A stretch of DNA of 5,376 nt, from assembly GCA_026388865.1 (NCBI GenBank), contig JAPLIX010000362.1, forward strand, positions 1 through 5,376. Reading direction: 5' to 3'. Source of the stretch: Pseudomonadota bacterium (GTDB lineage Bacteria > Desulfobacterota > WTBG01 > CAIYCZ01). The notes below the pieces were generated by a model. That model worked only from the letters and a program-made list of their open reading frames with translations, ran no database searches and was not told the DNA's origin. Below, piece by piece: positions 1-4,511 of the stretch. How positions within the stretch are numbered: the stretch's first letter is position 1; each line of letters opens with the position of its first letter. The translations under genes were made by a program, and so were the position numbers.

Positions 1-77
1 CTCAGGGAAATGCAGACGAGCGCACAAAACATTTGAGAACAATAGAGTAACAATAACTCTCCATACCGTTACCATCA
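1..77 (+). other. 3' end of an upstream + strand gene (frame uncertain)
   Basis: The terminator at 78-119 implies that a + strand transcript ends here. Two short open tails could be its C-terminus: frame 1 ends at TGA 34-36 and frame 3 ends at TAA 48-50. Frame 2 stays open into the terminator stem, which makes it less likely. The tails are too short to recognise a family, so no product is proposed. Confidence 0.3.
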
Positions 78-119
78 CCCAAATCCGGCAGCCGGTTGTC
101 ATAGCGGATTTGGGTTTTT
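78..119 (+). terminator. Rho-independent terminator
   Basis: A perfect 10-bp stem is formed by CCCAAATCCG (78-87) and CGGATTTGGG (105-114). It has a 17-nt loop and is followed at once by TTTTT (115-119). This is a textbook intrinsic terminator on the + strand, ending the gene that enters from the left and separating it from the small ORF at 154. Confidence 0.85.
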
Positions 120-153
120 AATTGCGTACCGCGACACTGAATAAAAAAAGAGC

Positions 154-354
154 ATGGAAAAAACAGGCGTGAAGGATAAAAAATCTCCCGCCCCTATTGA
201 AAAGCGCATTCAGGAATTAATAGACCAGTGCCGGGGAATCCCTCCCGGCGAGGTTATGCAGCTGCTCCGGAAGGCACAACACAATCCCGCGCTGGATGTT
301 GAAAAGGAGCTGGAAAAGCTGTTCAGGAAATATAAAACAGAGAACAGTGAATAG
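154..354 (+). CDS. Hypothetical 66-residue charged protein
   Basis: This is a small open frame from ATG 154 to TAG 352-354. An in-frame TAA at 142-144 rules out an earlier start. The product is very hydrophilic and Lys/Glu-rich, with no signal peptide or membrane segment. The middle and C-terminal part (about residues 30-60) reads as probable amphipathic helix, for example EKELEKLFRKYK. I do not recognise the family. The Shine-Dalgarno signal is weak (only an A-rich GAG next to the ATG). A GTG at codon 6 is an alternative start with a slightly better purine stretch in front. Its stop codon lies inside a short inverted repeat (346-355 with 397-406). It is probably real because codon use is reasonable and it fills the space between a terminator and the next gene, but a spurious ORF cannot be excluded. 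Confidence 0.5.
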   Translation: MEKTGVKDKKSPAPIEKRIQELIDQCRGIPPGEVMQLLRKAQHNPALDVEKELEKLFRKYKTENSE

Positions 355-420
355 TGAACAGCAACTCAGGTAAAAGACAATAGTTAAAATTAGAGTACTA
401 TTCACTAACGACTATTCACT
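346..420. repeat. Short AGTGAATAGT inverted/direct repeat cluster
   Basis: AGTGAATAGT at 346-355 is matched by its reverse complement ACTATTCACT at 397-406 and again at 411-420. The cluster spans the end of the 66-residue ORF and the gap before the FrnE-like gene. The 346/397 pair could form a 10-bp hairpin with a 41-nt loop. There is no T-run after it, so I do not call it a terminator. Confidence 0.6.
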
Positions 421-436
421 CAATACTGCTTGTGCC

Positions 437-1039
437 ATGAGCATTAACATTCGTATTTTCTCCGACTACATCTGACCATTCTGTTACATCGGCAAAGGTA
501 TTGTCGAAACGCTGAAGAAAGAGTTCCCCCTTGTTGATGAGTGGGTGAGCAGTGAAATCCACCCGGAAACACCTCCTGCAGGAGTCCTCCTTACGGTGCG
601 CCTGCCGGGTCTTGACTGGGAAGGGATGTATCAGAACCTGCGCCGCACCGGAGCGCACTATGGCATTACGTTTGGCGCGGTAACCCTGCTTTCCAATTCC
701 CGCCTGGCTCTGGAGGCAAGTGAATATGCACGTGACCACGGCAGCTTTGAAGAATTCCACGAAAAAGTCTTCCAGGCGTATTTTACGGAGGTAAAAGATA
801 TCGGCAGGATGGATGTCATAATGGATGTAGCCCGTTCAGCCGGTCTCGATACGGAAGGGTTAACGGCTGCCCTGCAGGAGGGCCGCTACCGGGCAAAATT
901 GCAGAAAGCGCAGCAGGAAAGTCAACGCCAGGATATAACCGGCGTGCCGACATTTATTATTGATGAAAGATATAAGATTGTGGGGGCACAGCCTCTGGAG
1001 GTTTTCCGGGACACCCTGTGCAGCCTGGGAAAGAAGTAA
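437..1039 (+). CDS. FrnE-like DsbA-family oxidoreductase, probable selenoprotein (Sec13, UGA at 473-475)
   Basis: This 200-residue thioredoxin-fold protein of the DsbA/FrnE type belongs to a family of thiol-disulfide oxidoreductases related to 2-hydroxychromene-2-carboxylate isomerases. From ATG 437 it reads MSINIRIFSDYI, then TGA, then PFCYIGKG. Family members usually have FSDxxCPxCxxGK here, so the UGA takes the place of the first catalytic cysteine and gives U13-P-F-C16. Other family marks are intact: HPETPP at residues 42-47, a helical insert around 95-160, the cis-proline segment GVPTF (169-173), and GAQPLEVF (183-190). The length fits the family (about 200-215). There is no signal peptide, so it is probably cytoplasmic. 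ATG 437 is the only sensible start, because in-frame TAA 371-373 lies upstream, but no good Shine-Dalgarno is seen. A hairpin at 482-511 fits a SECIS element. Without recoding, only 12 residues would be made, or a fragment starting at GTG 545. Pseudogene or base-call error is the alternative. Confidence 0.85.
482..511 (+). promoter_or_regulatory. Candidate bacterial SECIS hairpin for Sec insertion
   Basis: Inside the coding sequence, TCGGC (489-493) pairs with GTCGA (503-507, one G-U pair) around a 9-nt loop AAAGGTATT that holds GGU. Below it, TGTT (482-485) pairs with AACG (508-511) across a 3-nt bulge ACA on the 5' side. The apical loop starts 18 nt after the UGA. Known bacterial SECIS elements have a short stem, a G or GU in the loop and a 5'-side bulge at roughly this distance. 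This was folded by eye only, with no energy computed. Confidence 0.55.
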
Positions 1040-1040
1040 A

Positions 1041-1068
1041 AAGGGTCAAGACAGATTCCCTGACCCTT
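1041..1068 (+). terminator. Hairpin after the FrnE-like gene, possible terminator
   Basis: AAGGGTCA (1041-1048) pairs perfectly with TGACCCTT (1061-1068) around a 12-nt loop, starting one base after the stop codon. The following bases are GCCCCTATATTTT, so there is no immediate T-run. It may be a weak intrinsic terminator or only an mRNA 3' end stabiliser. Confidence 0.45.
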
Positions 1069-1096
1069 GCCCCTATATTTTCCCTTGTACTATTAT
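1067..1096 (+). promoter_or_regulatory. Possible sigma-70-type promoter for rpoZ
   Basis: TTGCCC (1067-1072) and TATTAT (1091-1096) are separated by 18 bp and lie about 90 bp before the rpoZ start. Both boxes are imperfect and the region is AT-rich, so chance matches are easy. The -35 box overlaps the last bases of the preceding hairpin. Confidence 0.25.
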
Positions 1097-1118
1097 AAAT
1101 TTACTGATATATTTAAAT

Positions 1119-1147
1119 AACCACAGAGCCAGCATGTCCCTGTGGTT
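1119..1147 (+). promoter_or_regulatory. Hairpin in the rpoZ leader
   Basis: AACCACAG (1119-1126) and CTGTGGTT (1140-1147) form an 8-bp stem with a 13-nt loop, followed by TAATTTTG. It lies 36 bp before the rpoZ ATG. It could be a second terminator for the upstream gene or a leader structure. The sequence alone does not decide. Confidence 0.35.
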
Positions 1148-1183
1148 TAATTTTGATGGATATACAGGAGCAGCAGAAAGACT

Positions 1184-1423
1184 ATGGCTCGTATAACGAT
1201 TGAAGATTGTTTAAAAAGAGTAAACAACCGCTTTTTAATTGTACAGATGGCTAACCTGAGGATAAAGCAGCACCTCAGAGGTTCAAAGCCGCTGGTCAAC
1301 GCTCCGGAAAATAAAACCGTGGTTGTTGCGCTGCGGGAGATTGCCGCCGGAAAGGTCCGCCTGGATGAGAAGACCAAGCACCGGCTGAATGAAGAACAAG
1401 AAAACACCCTGGATGCCGAGTAG
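1184..1423 (+). CDS. rpoZ: DNA-directed RNA polymerase omega subunit
   Basis: The 79-residue omega subunit of RNA polymerase binds the beta' subunit and helps assemble and stabilise the core enzyme. The N-terminus MARITIEDCLKRVNNRFLIV is the family hallmark. It is followed by the helical segment MANLRIKQHLRG and by NKTVVVALREIAAGKV (residues 43-58), the conserved ALREIAxGK core. The C-terminal tail is charged and low in complexity, as usual. The length fits the short omega proteins of Desulfobacterota (E. coli has 91 residues). Start ATG 1184 is preceded by AGGAG at 1166-1170, with a rather long 13-nt gap, plus AGAAAG nearer the start. No gmk or spoT neighbour, the common partners of rpoZ elsewhere, is visible here. 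The family assignment is firm. Confidence 0.95.
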   Translation: MARITIEDCLKRVNNRFLIVQMANLRIKQHLRGSKPLVNAPENKTVVVALREIAAGKVRLDEKTKHRLNEEQENTLDAE

Positions 1424-1566
1424 CTATACTATTGCATGGAATTTCAGTATGGTGAACCGGCACGCTCATACCTGCCTGTTGCATCCCCCCCACATTATTA
1501 ATTAATTCACAACTAAGGGTGTGTAGATCTCTTCTCCTGTTTATTGCTAAAAAGGAGAAGGAAATA
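1424..1566. other. Intergenic region after rpoZ
   Basis: No convincing gene is present. It contains an 8-bp inverted repeat CTTCTCCT (1531-1538) / AGGAGAAG (1553-1560), whose right arm doubles as a strong Shine-Dalgarno sequence before ATG 1567. There is no T-run on either strand, so the hairpin is not a clear terminator for rpoZ. Confidence 0.4.
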
Positions 1567-1719
1567 ATGGGCGCTGTTGTCCCTACTTTTGCGCGCGCCT
1601 TGCATCCGGATGTTTTTGACCAGCCTGTGAAAAAACTACTTTTTCAACAACCTGTTAGACTGGCCGGGTTGCGACCCAGATGGTATGCCGCCCTCCCTTG
1701 CCACCGCCTCGCGCACTGA
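1567..1719 (+). pseudogene. Possible gene-start remnant fused to the truncated repeat
   Basis: AGGAG (1553-1557) stands 9 nt before ATG 1567, a good translation start. After about eight codons (MGAVVPTF) the frame enters the truncated palindromic repeat (1591-1658) and then runs antisense through the end of the methyltransferase-like gene to TGA 1717-1719. The encoded 50 residues are repeat-derived and antisense sequence, so they are not a meaningful protein. The likely story is that the 5' end of a real gene was cut off by repeat insertion or rearrangement. A chance ribosome-binding site is the alternative. Confidence 0.25.
1591..1658 (-). repeat. Truncated copy (A) of the palindromic dispersed repeat
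   Basis: This segment matches the reverse complement of the left about 70 bp of copies B (2427) and C (4038). Shared blocks include GCGCGCCTTGCAT, GTTTTTGACCAGCCTGTGAAAAAA and the end TTTTTCAACAACCTGTTAG. The other half of the element is missing. Its outer end carries the terminal motif CTAACAGG on the - strand, which contributes the TAA stop of the methyltransferase-like gene. Confidence 0.85.
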
Positions 1720-2332
1720 CGGTTTTCTCCTGAACCCTGAAGCCGGCATTGCGGAGCCGAAGGCTAAAGGCGCTGTCGGGAGCCGCTGACCACACGGTCA
1801 AAACGCCCTGACGTCTCAAGGCCATGTAGATAACCGACAGGCCAATGTCACTATACAGCCAGTCATTGCTTTTCTGCGTCATGCTCTGGGGATTGTTGTC
1901 AACATCAAGCATAACGGCATCAAAGCCTTCCTGCCCGTTCTTCAGCAGGACACAGACGTCGTGCTCCTGCACAGCAACACGGTTGTCGTCAAGCGGATGG
2001 CCGGCCAATTCCCCAAGAACGCCGCGGTTCCACCGCACCACCGCCGGCACCAGTTCGGCAACGATTACTCTGGCGTCGTCCCGCAGGACTGACAGGGCTG
2101 CGGCCAGCGTATACCCCATGCCCAGCCCCCCGACAAGCACCCGGGCATTGGCGCGACCCGCGATGGGCGTGCATGCAAGCTCGGCAAGCACTGCCTCAGA
2201 GCCGTGCATGCGGCTGCTCATAAGCTCCTTTCCATCTAAAGAGATGAAAAAATCATCGCCGCGCTGGTAAAGCTGAAGCTCGCCGCTTTTGTCCGGGGTC
2301 AGCGCACTGTCAAGAAGCTTTCGGGGTATCAT
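1655..2332 (-). CDS. Spermidine-synthase-like methyltransferase-fold protein
   Basis: This 225-residue protein has a Rossmann-type methyltransferase fold related to spermidine synthases (SpeE family). The N-terminal beta region (about 18-40, ELQLYQRGDDFFISLDGKEL) resembles the SpeE N-terminal strands, and MHGSEAVLAELA (42-53) parallels the YHE-containing helix of that family. The nucleotide-binding loop is VLVGGLGMG (65-73), followed by an acidic strand end VAELVP (91-96), then EHDV (123-126) and DAVMLDVDNNP (138-148), where the family has its D-x-x-D type catalytic strand. It therefore probably binds S-adenosylmethionine or its decarboxylated form, but the substrate cannot be named. True spermidine synthases are longer, about 280 residues. 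The start is supported by AGAAGG 6 nt before ATG 2332. The stop TAA at 1655-1657 is the first sequence of repeat copy A, so the original C-terminus may have been slightly different. Confidence 0.8.
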   Translation of the reverse strand: MIPRKLLDSALTPDKSGELQLYQRGDDFFISLDGKELMSSRMHGSEAVLAELACTPIAGRANARVLVGGLGMGYTLAAALSVLRDDARVIVAELVPAVVRWNRGVLGELAGHPLDDNRVAVQEHDVCVLLKNGQEGFDAVMLDVDNNPQSMTQKSNDWLYSDIGLSVIYMALRRQGVLTVWSAAPDSAFSLRLRNAGFRVQEKTVSARGGGKGGRHTIWVATRPV

Positions 2333-2426
2333 AAGGGCCTTCTTTTATTGTTCTGAGAAAAATAAGGTCAGCGCCCGGATTTAAACTGCGCTGCGGCAGT
2401 CAGAACGGGCACAAACAAAAAAGAGA
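2333..2426. other. Leader region of the methyltransferase-like gene
   Basis: Apart from the AGAAGG ribosome-binding site just upstream of 2332 on the - strand, no clear promoter or gene is seen. Together with repeat copy B and the stretch 2587-2750 it makes a gap of about 420 bp between the methyltransferase-like and S1 genes. Confidence 0.4.
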
Positions 2427-2586
2427 CTATCCGGTTGTTGAAAAAGTGGTTTTTTCACAGGCTGGTCAAAAATATTCAAATGCAAGGCGCGCGAAATCAC
2501 GAGGAATGAGGCGTACTGTGCGGTACGTCGCAATGACGAGGGATGAGCGCAACGCTGCAGATGGGTGTTTTTCAACAGCCTGTTAG
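2427..2586 (+). repeat. Full copy (B) of the palindromic MITE-like repeat
   Basis: This element of about 160 bp is alignable along its whole length with copy C (4038-4196). The ends form imperfect terminal inverted repeats: the left end reads CTATCCGGTTGTTGAAAAA and the right end, read backwards, CTAACAGGCTGTTGAAAAA (16 of 19 match). The middle has an internal hairpin GTAC-tgtgcg-GTAC near 2514-2527. No transposase is encoded. A 69-residue antisense frame inside is only a shadow of the repeat. Confidence 0.88.
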
Positions 2587-2750
2587 TCATCCCGGCTAAT
2601 CTCTTGTGGTTTATCTGAAGGAGACGACGAGGCTCTAATGTGCTGCCCCGATCTATTTTTATATTATATTGGTAAACAGCTCTCGTTATTCTTAAGCCGC
2701 TTTGAAACGGCCTGCAATAGCGGTTTTTCTGATGGAAGGGTTTGCGGACG
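2587..2750. other. Intergenic region downstream of the S1 gene
   Basis: No gene is supported. AAGCCGC (2694-2700) and GCGGTTT (2720-2726) can pair with one G-U and are followed by T's on the + strand. An alternative smaller hairpin GCCG...CGGC overlaps it. On the - strand, where the S1 gene ends, the hairpin is followed only by TTAAGAAT, so it is at best a weak terminator for that gene. Confidence 0.3.
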
Positions 2751-3353
2751 TCAGCGTTTTTCGGTTTTTCCCTTGCGGGCTTTTAAGAGTGCTGCGCCCA
2801 TAGTGCCGGGGGATCCGGATTTCCCGGCGGGCTGCTTTTCCACATACTGCCTGAAATCATCTTCCTCCTGCTCCTGCGGGCTCGCGCTTGCAAAGGCAAG
2901 CGACAGCCGCTTGCTTTCCGTATCGATCTTGATTACCCGCACCTCTATTGCCTGGCCTTCGGCGAGCACCTCGCGCGGATGATTGATGCGCTTGCCTTGG
3001 CCAAGCTGTGAAATATGAATAAGGCCGTCAATGCCGGGCGCAAGCGTCACAAAAGCGCCGAACGGGGCGAGGTGCGCCACTGTGCCGGTGTGACAGGATT
3101 CTTCCGGGAACCGGGCGCGCAGCTGCAACCAGGGATCAGGCAGCGCGGCCTTCAGGCTGACGGAGATCCTGTTTTTCTCCCAGTCAAGCTCCATCACTTT
3201 CACCTCTAACTCCTGCCCAGGGGAAAGCGCGCTGTTTAAATCTTCGATTCTGCTCCAGCCGACCTCTGATATGGGCAGCAGGGCCTCGACGCCGCCGATA
3301 TCGACAAAAGCGCCGAAGGGTCTCAAGGATATGACAGTACCTTTAAGGACCAT
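2751..3353 (-). CDS. S1 RNA-binding protein, C-terminal half (separated by in-frame TAA)
   Basis: This is the downstream half of an S1-domain protein related to ribosomal protein S1. Two S1 (OB-fold) repeats are visible. Residues 1-71 hold GTVISLRPFGAFVDIGGVEALLPISEVGW and KVMELDWEKNRISVSLKA. Residues 88-155 hold GTVAHLAPFGAFVTLAPGIDGLIHISQLG and IKIDTESKRLSLAFA. A charged tail with TMGAALLKARKG closes it, as in many S1 homologs. The frame is identical to that of the upstream half: after the TAA come only KTLQKD and then Met 1 of this piece, which completes the third S1 repeat of a protein of about 396 residues. ATG 3353 has no good ribosome-binding site, so independent translation is doubtful. 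It would be expressed only by restart, stop read-through, or if the TAA is a sequence error. Confidence 0.75.
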   Translation of the reverse strand: MVLKGTVISLRPFGAFVDIGGVEALLPISEVGWSRIEDLNSALSPGQELEVKVMELDWEKNRISVSLKAALPDPWLQLRARFPEESCHTGTVAHLAPFGAFVTLAPGIDGLIHISQLGQGKRINHPREVLAEGQAIEVRVIKIDTESKRLSLAFASASPQEQEEDDFRQYVEKQPAGKSGSPGTMGAALLKARKGKTEKR

Positions 3354-3371
3354 ATCTTTTTGTAAGGTCTT

Positions 3372-3941
3372 TTACAGCTCTTCCCGGATGCGCTCCCGCT
3401 CCTCTTCAAGCACCCTTCTGTTTGACAGCACGAGCGAGCGGCCGTTGTCGCGGTATTCCGTTATGTTGAACAGCAGTTTTTTACCGATTACGTCCTGCGG
3501 ATTGTCAGCGCGGCGAAGGCCCATCTGCGAAAACGGGCAGAAGCCGCGAACAGAGCCGGCAATCTTTATTTCATAGCCGCCCTTGATTTCCTTCTCCGCG
3601 ACACCCTCAACCGGAATCCGGCTGTGAAAGGCGTCTTCAAGAAACTGGCTGCCGGCAGCGCCGCCGCTGACCCTGGTGGTAAAAACTCTTTCATTATTTT
3701 CTGATGACAGGAAGTAGGCGCTCACCCTGTCGCCTTCCGCAACGGTGAGGTTTCCGTTGGCATCGAGCAGCTCTTTTCTGTCAAGGCAGCCTTCGCTTTT
3801 GTCGCCGAGGTCGAGAAACACCCATTCATCGGTTATCTTGACGATGACCGCTTCGACTTTCTGCCCCGGTTCGAGGTGTGTGGGTTTTTTAAAGCTCTGC
3901 TCAAACAGCTCGGCAAAGCTCTTGTCGCCGGTTTCTTCCAT
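3372..3941 (-). CDS. S1 RNA-binding protein, N-terminal half (ends at in-frame TAA)
   Basis: This is the upstream half (189 residues) of a four-repeat S1-domain protein, a likely RNA-binding or translation-associated factor like the S1 homologs of Gram-positives and Desulfobacterota. S1 repeat 1 covers GQKVEAVIVKITDEWVFLDLG (near residue 26) to RVFTTR. Repeat 2 runs from about PVEGVAEKEIKGGYEIKIAG to SLVLSNRR. A coiled, charged linker EEERERIREEL then leads to the stop. ATG 3941 is chosen because AAGGAGG (3953-3947) stands 5 nt upstream. The longer ATG at 3959 has a poorly spaced AGAAGG, and the AAGGAGG would then be coding. The stop TAA (3374-3372) interrupts what reads as EEL-x-KTLQKDMVLKGTV, where x would be K, E or Q one substitution away. 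Two domains could still fold, but homologs usually carry all four. Confidence 0.78.
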   Translation of the reverse strand: MEETGDKSFAELFEQSFKKPTHLEPGQKVEAVIVKITDEWVFLDLGDKSEGCLDRKELLDANGNLTVAEGDRVSAYFLSSENNERVFTTRVSGGAAGSQFLEDAFHSRIPVEGVAEKEIKGGYEIKIAGSVRGFCPFSQMGLRRADNPQDVIGKKLLFNITEYRDNGRSLVLSNRRVLEEERERIREEL

Positions 3942-3946
3942 ATTTT

Positions 3947-3953
3947 CCTCCTT
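3947..3953 (-). promoter_or_regulatory. Shine-Dalgarno AAGGAGG deciding the S1 gene start
   Basis: AAGGAGG lies 5 nt before ATG 3941 on the - strand. It is a near-perfect anti-16S match and favours this start over ATG 3959. Confidence 0.75.
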
Positions 3954-3959
3954 CTTCAT

Positions 3960-4037
3960 GGCCCTTCTTCAGAATGCTGGATGCGCGGTTACCATATTCA
4001 ATGGTCAGTTATTTATATAATATAACAGCTGTGCATA
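3960..4037 (-). promoter_or_regulatory. AT-rich leader of the S1 gene
   Basis: On the - strand this holds TATATTATATAAATA (about 4008-4022), which could contain a -10 box, though no convincing -35 box is visible. It also holds a small hairpin ACCAT/ATGGT (3991-4005). The region between repeat copy C and the gene is the only place for its promoter, unless transcription starts within or beyond the repeat. Confidence 0.3.
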
Positions 4038-4196
4038 CTAATCGGTTGTTAAAAAAGTGTTTTTTCACAGGCTGGTCAAAAACATCCGGATGCAAGGCGC
4101 ACGAAATCCTGAGGAATGAGGCGTACTTTCCGGTACGTCGCAATGACGAGGGATGAGTGCAACGCAGCAGATGGGTGTTTTTCAACGGCCTGCTAA
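4038..4196 (+). repeat. Full copy (C) of the palindromic MITE-like repeat
   Basis: This copy is about 159 bp and close to copy B throughout: GTTTTTTCACAGGCTGGTCAAAAA, ATGCAAGGCGC, GAGGAATGAGGCGTAC, GGTACGTCGCAATGACG and GATGGGTGTTTTTCAAC are shared. Its terminal inverted repeats have drifted a little more than those of B (CGGTTGTTAAAAAAG at the left, GGCCTGCTAA at the right). It lies just upstream of the S1 gene and just downstream of the tRNA-fragment terminator. Confidence 0.88.
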
Positions 4197-4197
4197 A

Positions 4198-4236
4198 GCA
4201 AAAGAGAGTTAGTCAAATCAGAAGACCAACTCTCTA
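4198..4236 (-). terminator. Intrinsic terminator downstream of the tRNA fragment
   Basis: On the - strand AGAGAGTTGGTC pairs with GACTAACTCTCT over 12 bp (one G-U pair) around a 9-nt loop, and is followed by TTTTGC and TTT. It lies 27 bp after the CCA end of the tRNA fragment, as expected for the native terminator of a tRNA gene. Confidence 0.75.
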
Positions 4237-4263
4237 TCCATATATTCAACTGGCTTAATTTTC

Positions 4264-4308
4264 TGGCGCGCACAGCCCGACTCGAACGGGCGACCTGCGG
4301 ATTTGAAG
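4264..4308 (-). tRNA. 3' half of a tRNA gene (remnant, probable att site)
   Basis: Read on the - strand, the segment gives an anticodon loop CTTCAAA, 3' anticodon stem TCCGC, a 5-nt variable loop AGGTC, T-stem GCCCG, T-loop TTCGAGT, T-stem CGGGC, 3' acceptor strand TGTGCGC, discriminator G and encoded CCA. All lengths fit a class I tRNA. The 5' half is absent: the bases before the loop (TCACC) do not pair with TCCGC, and no GCGCACA acceptor strand or D-arm is found upstream. The anticodon would read TCA if the loop is original, but the break may lie within or beside it, so the identity is open. Such 3' fragments are typical attachment-site copies left by tRNA-targeting integrases. Decay by rearrangement is the alternative. 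No integrase is seen in the window. Confidence 0.65.
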
Positions 4309-4511
4309 GGTGAACCTTCGAGTTTCCTTAACTCCTCAACTTTTAGTAACTATTTCATAAAGCAGGGTTTATTGCAATAGTAAATTTTGGGAGATTTTTT
4401 ATATAGTCTACTTACTGGTGAATTTTGGAATGACTTTCTCACACGGATTCTCATACAGAAAGCTGGGTGTACTTTAGAATTTTACATAAACATCTCAGCG
4501 TCTGAAACGCA
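4309..4511. other. AT-rich gap between the tRNA fragment and the Gly-rich gene
   Basis: No gene is supported. GTAAATTTTGG (about 4380) and GTGAATTTTGG (about 4418) form a short imperfect direct repeat. A 4-bp GCGT/ACGC hairpin follows the stop of the Gly-rich gene but has no T-run. Composition is more AT-rich than the middle of the window, in keeping with a different origin. Confidence 0.35.

Noticed and set aside
416..760. Antisense 114-residue frame
   Set aside because: It overlaps the FrnE-like gene, matches no known family by eye, and its openness is a by-product of the sense codons.
545..1039. Stand-alone 164-residue gene starting at GTG 545
   Set aside because: It lacks the catalytic CPxC segment, which is present in frame directly upstream beyond the TGA. 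The start would fall in the middle of the family's conserved region.
1531..1560. Terminator after rpoZ
   Set aside because: An 8-bp inverted repeat is present, but neither strand has a T-run after it, and the right arm serves better as a ribosome-binding site.
1845..2270. 141-residue + strand frame inside the methyltransferase-like gene
   Set aside because: Ser/Thr/Arg-rich low-complexity translation with no ribosome-binding site. It is a shadow of the - strand gene.
2381..2590. 69-residue - strand frame
   Set aside because: It lies almost wholly inside repeat copy B and is repeat-derived sequence.
3372..3374. Recoding of the S1 gene stop in the manner of selenocysteine or pyrrolysine
   Set aside because: The codon is TAA, not TGA or TAG, and the linker position has no catalytic residue that would call for a special amino acid.
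4264..4308. Fragment of tRNA-Sec (selC)
   Set aside because: Despite the TCA-like anticodon position, the variable loop is 5 nt and the acceptor is 7 bp. Bacterial tRNA-Sec has a long variable arm and an 8-bp acceptor.
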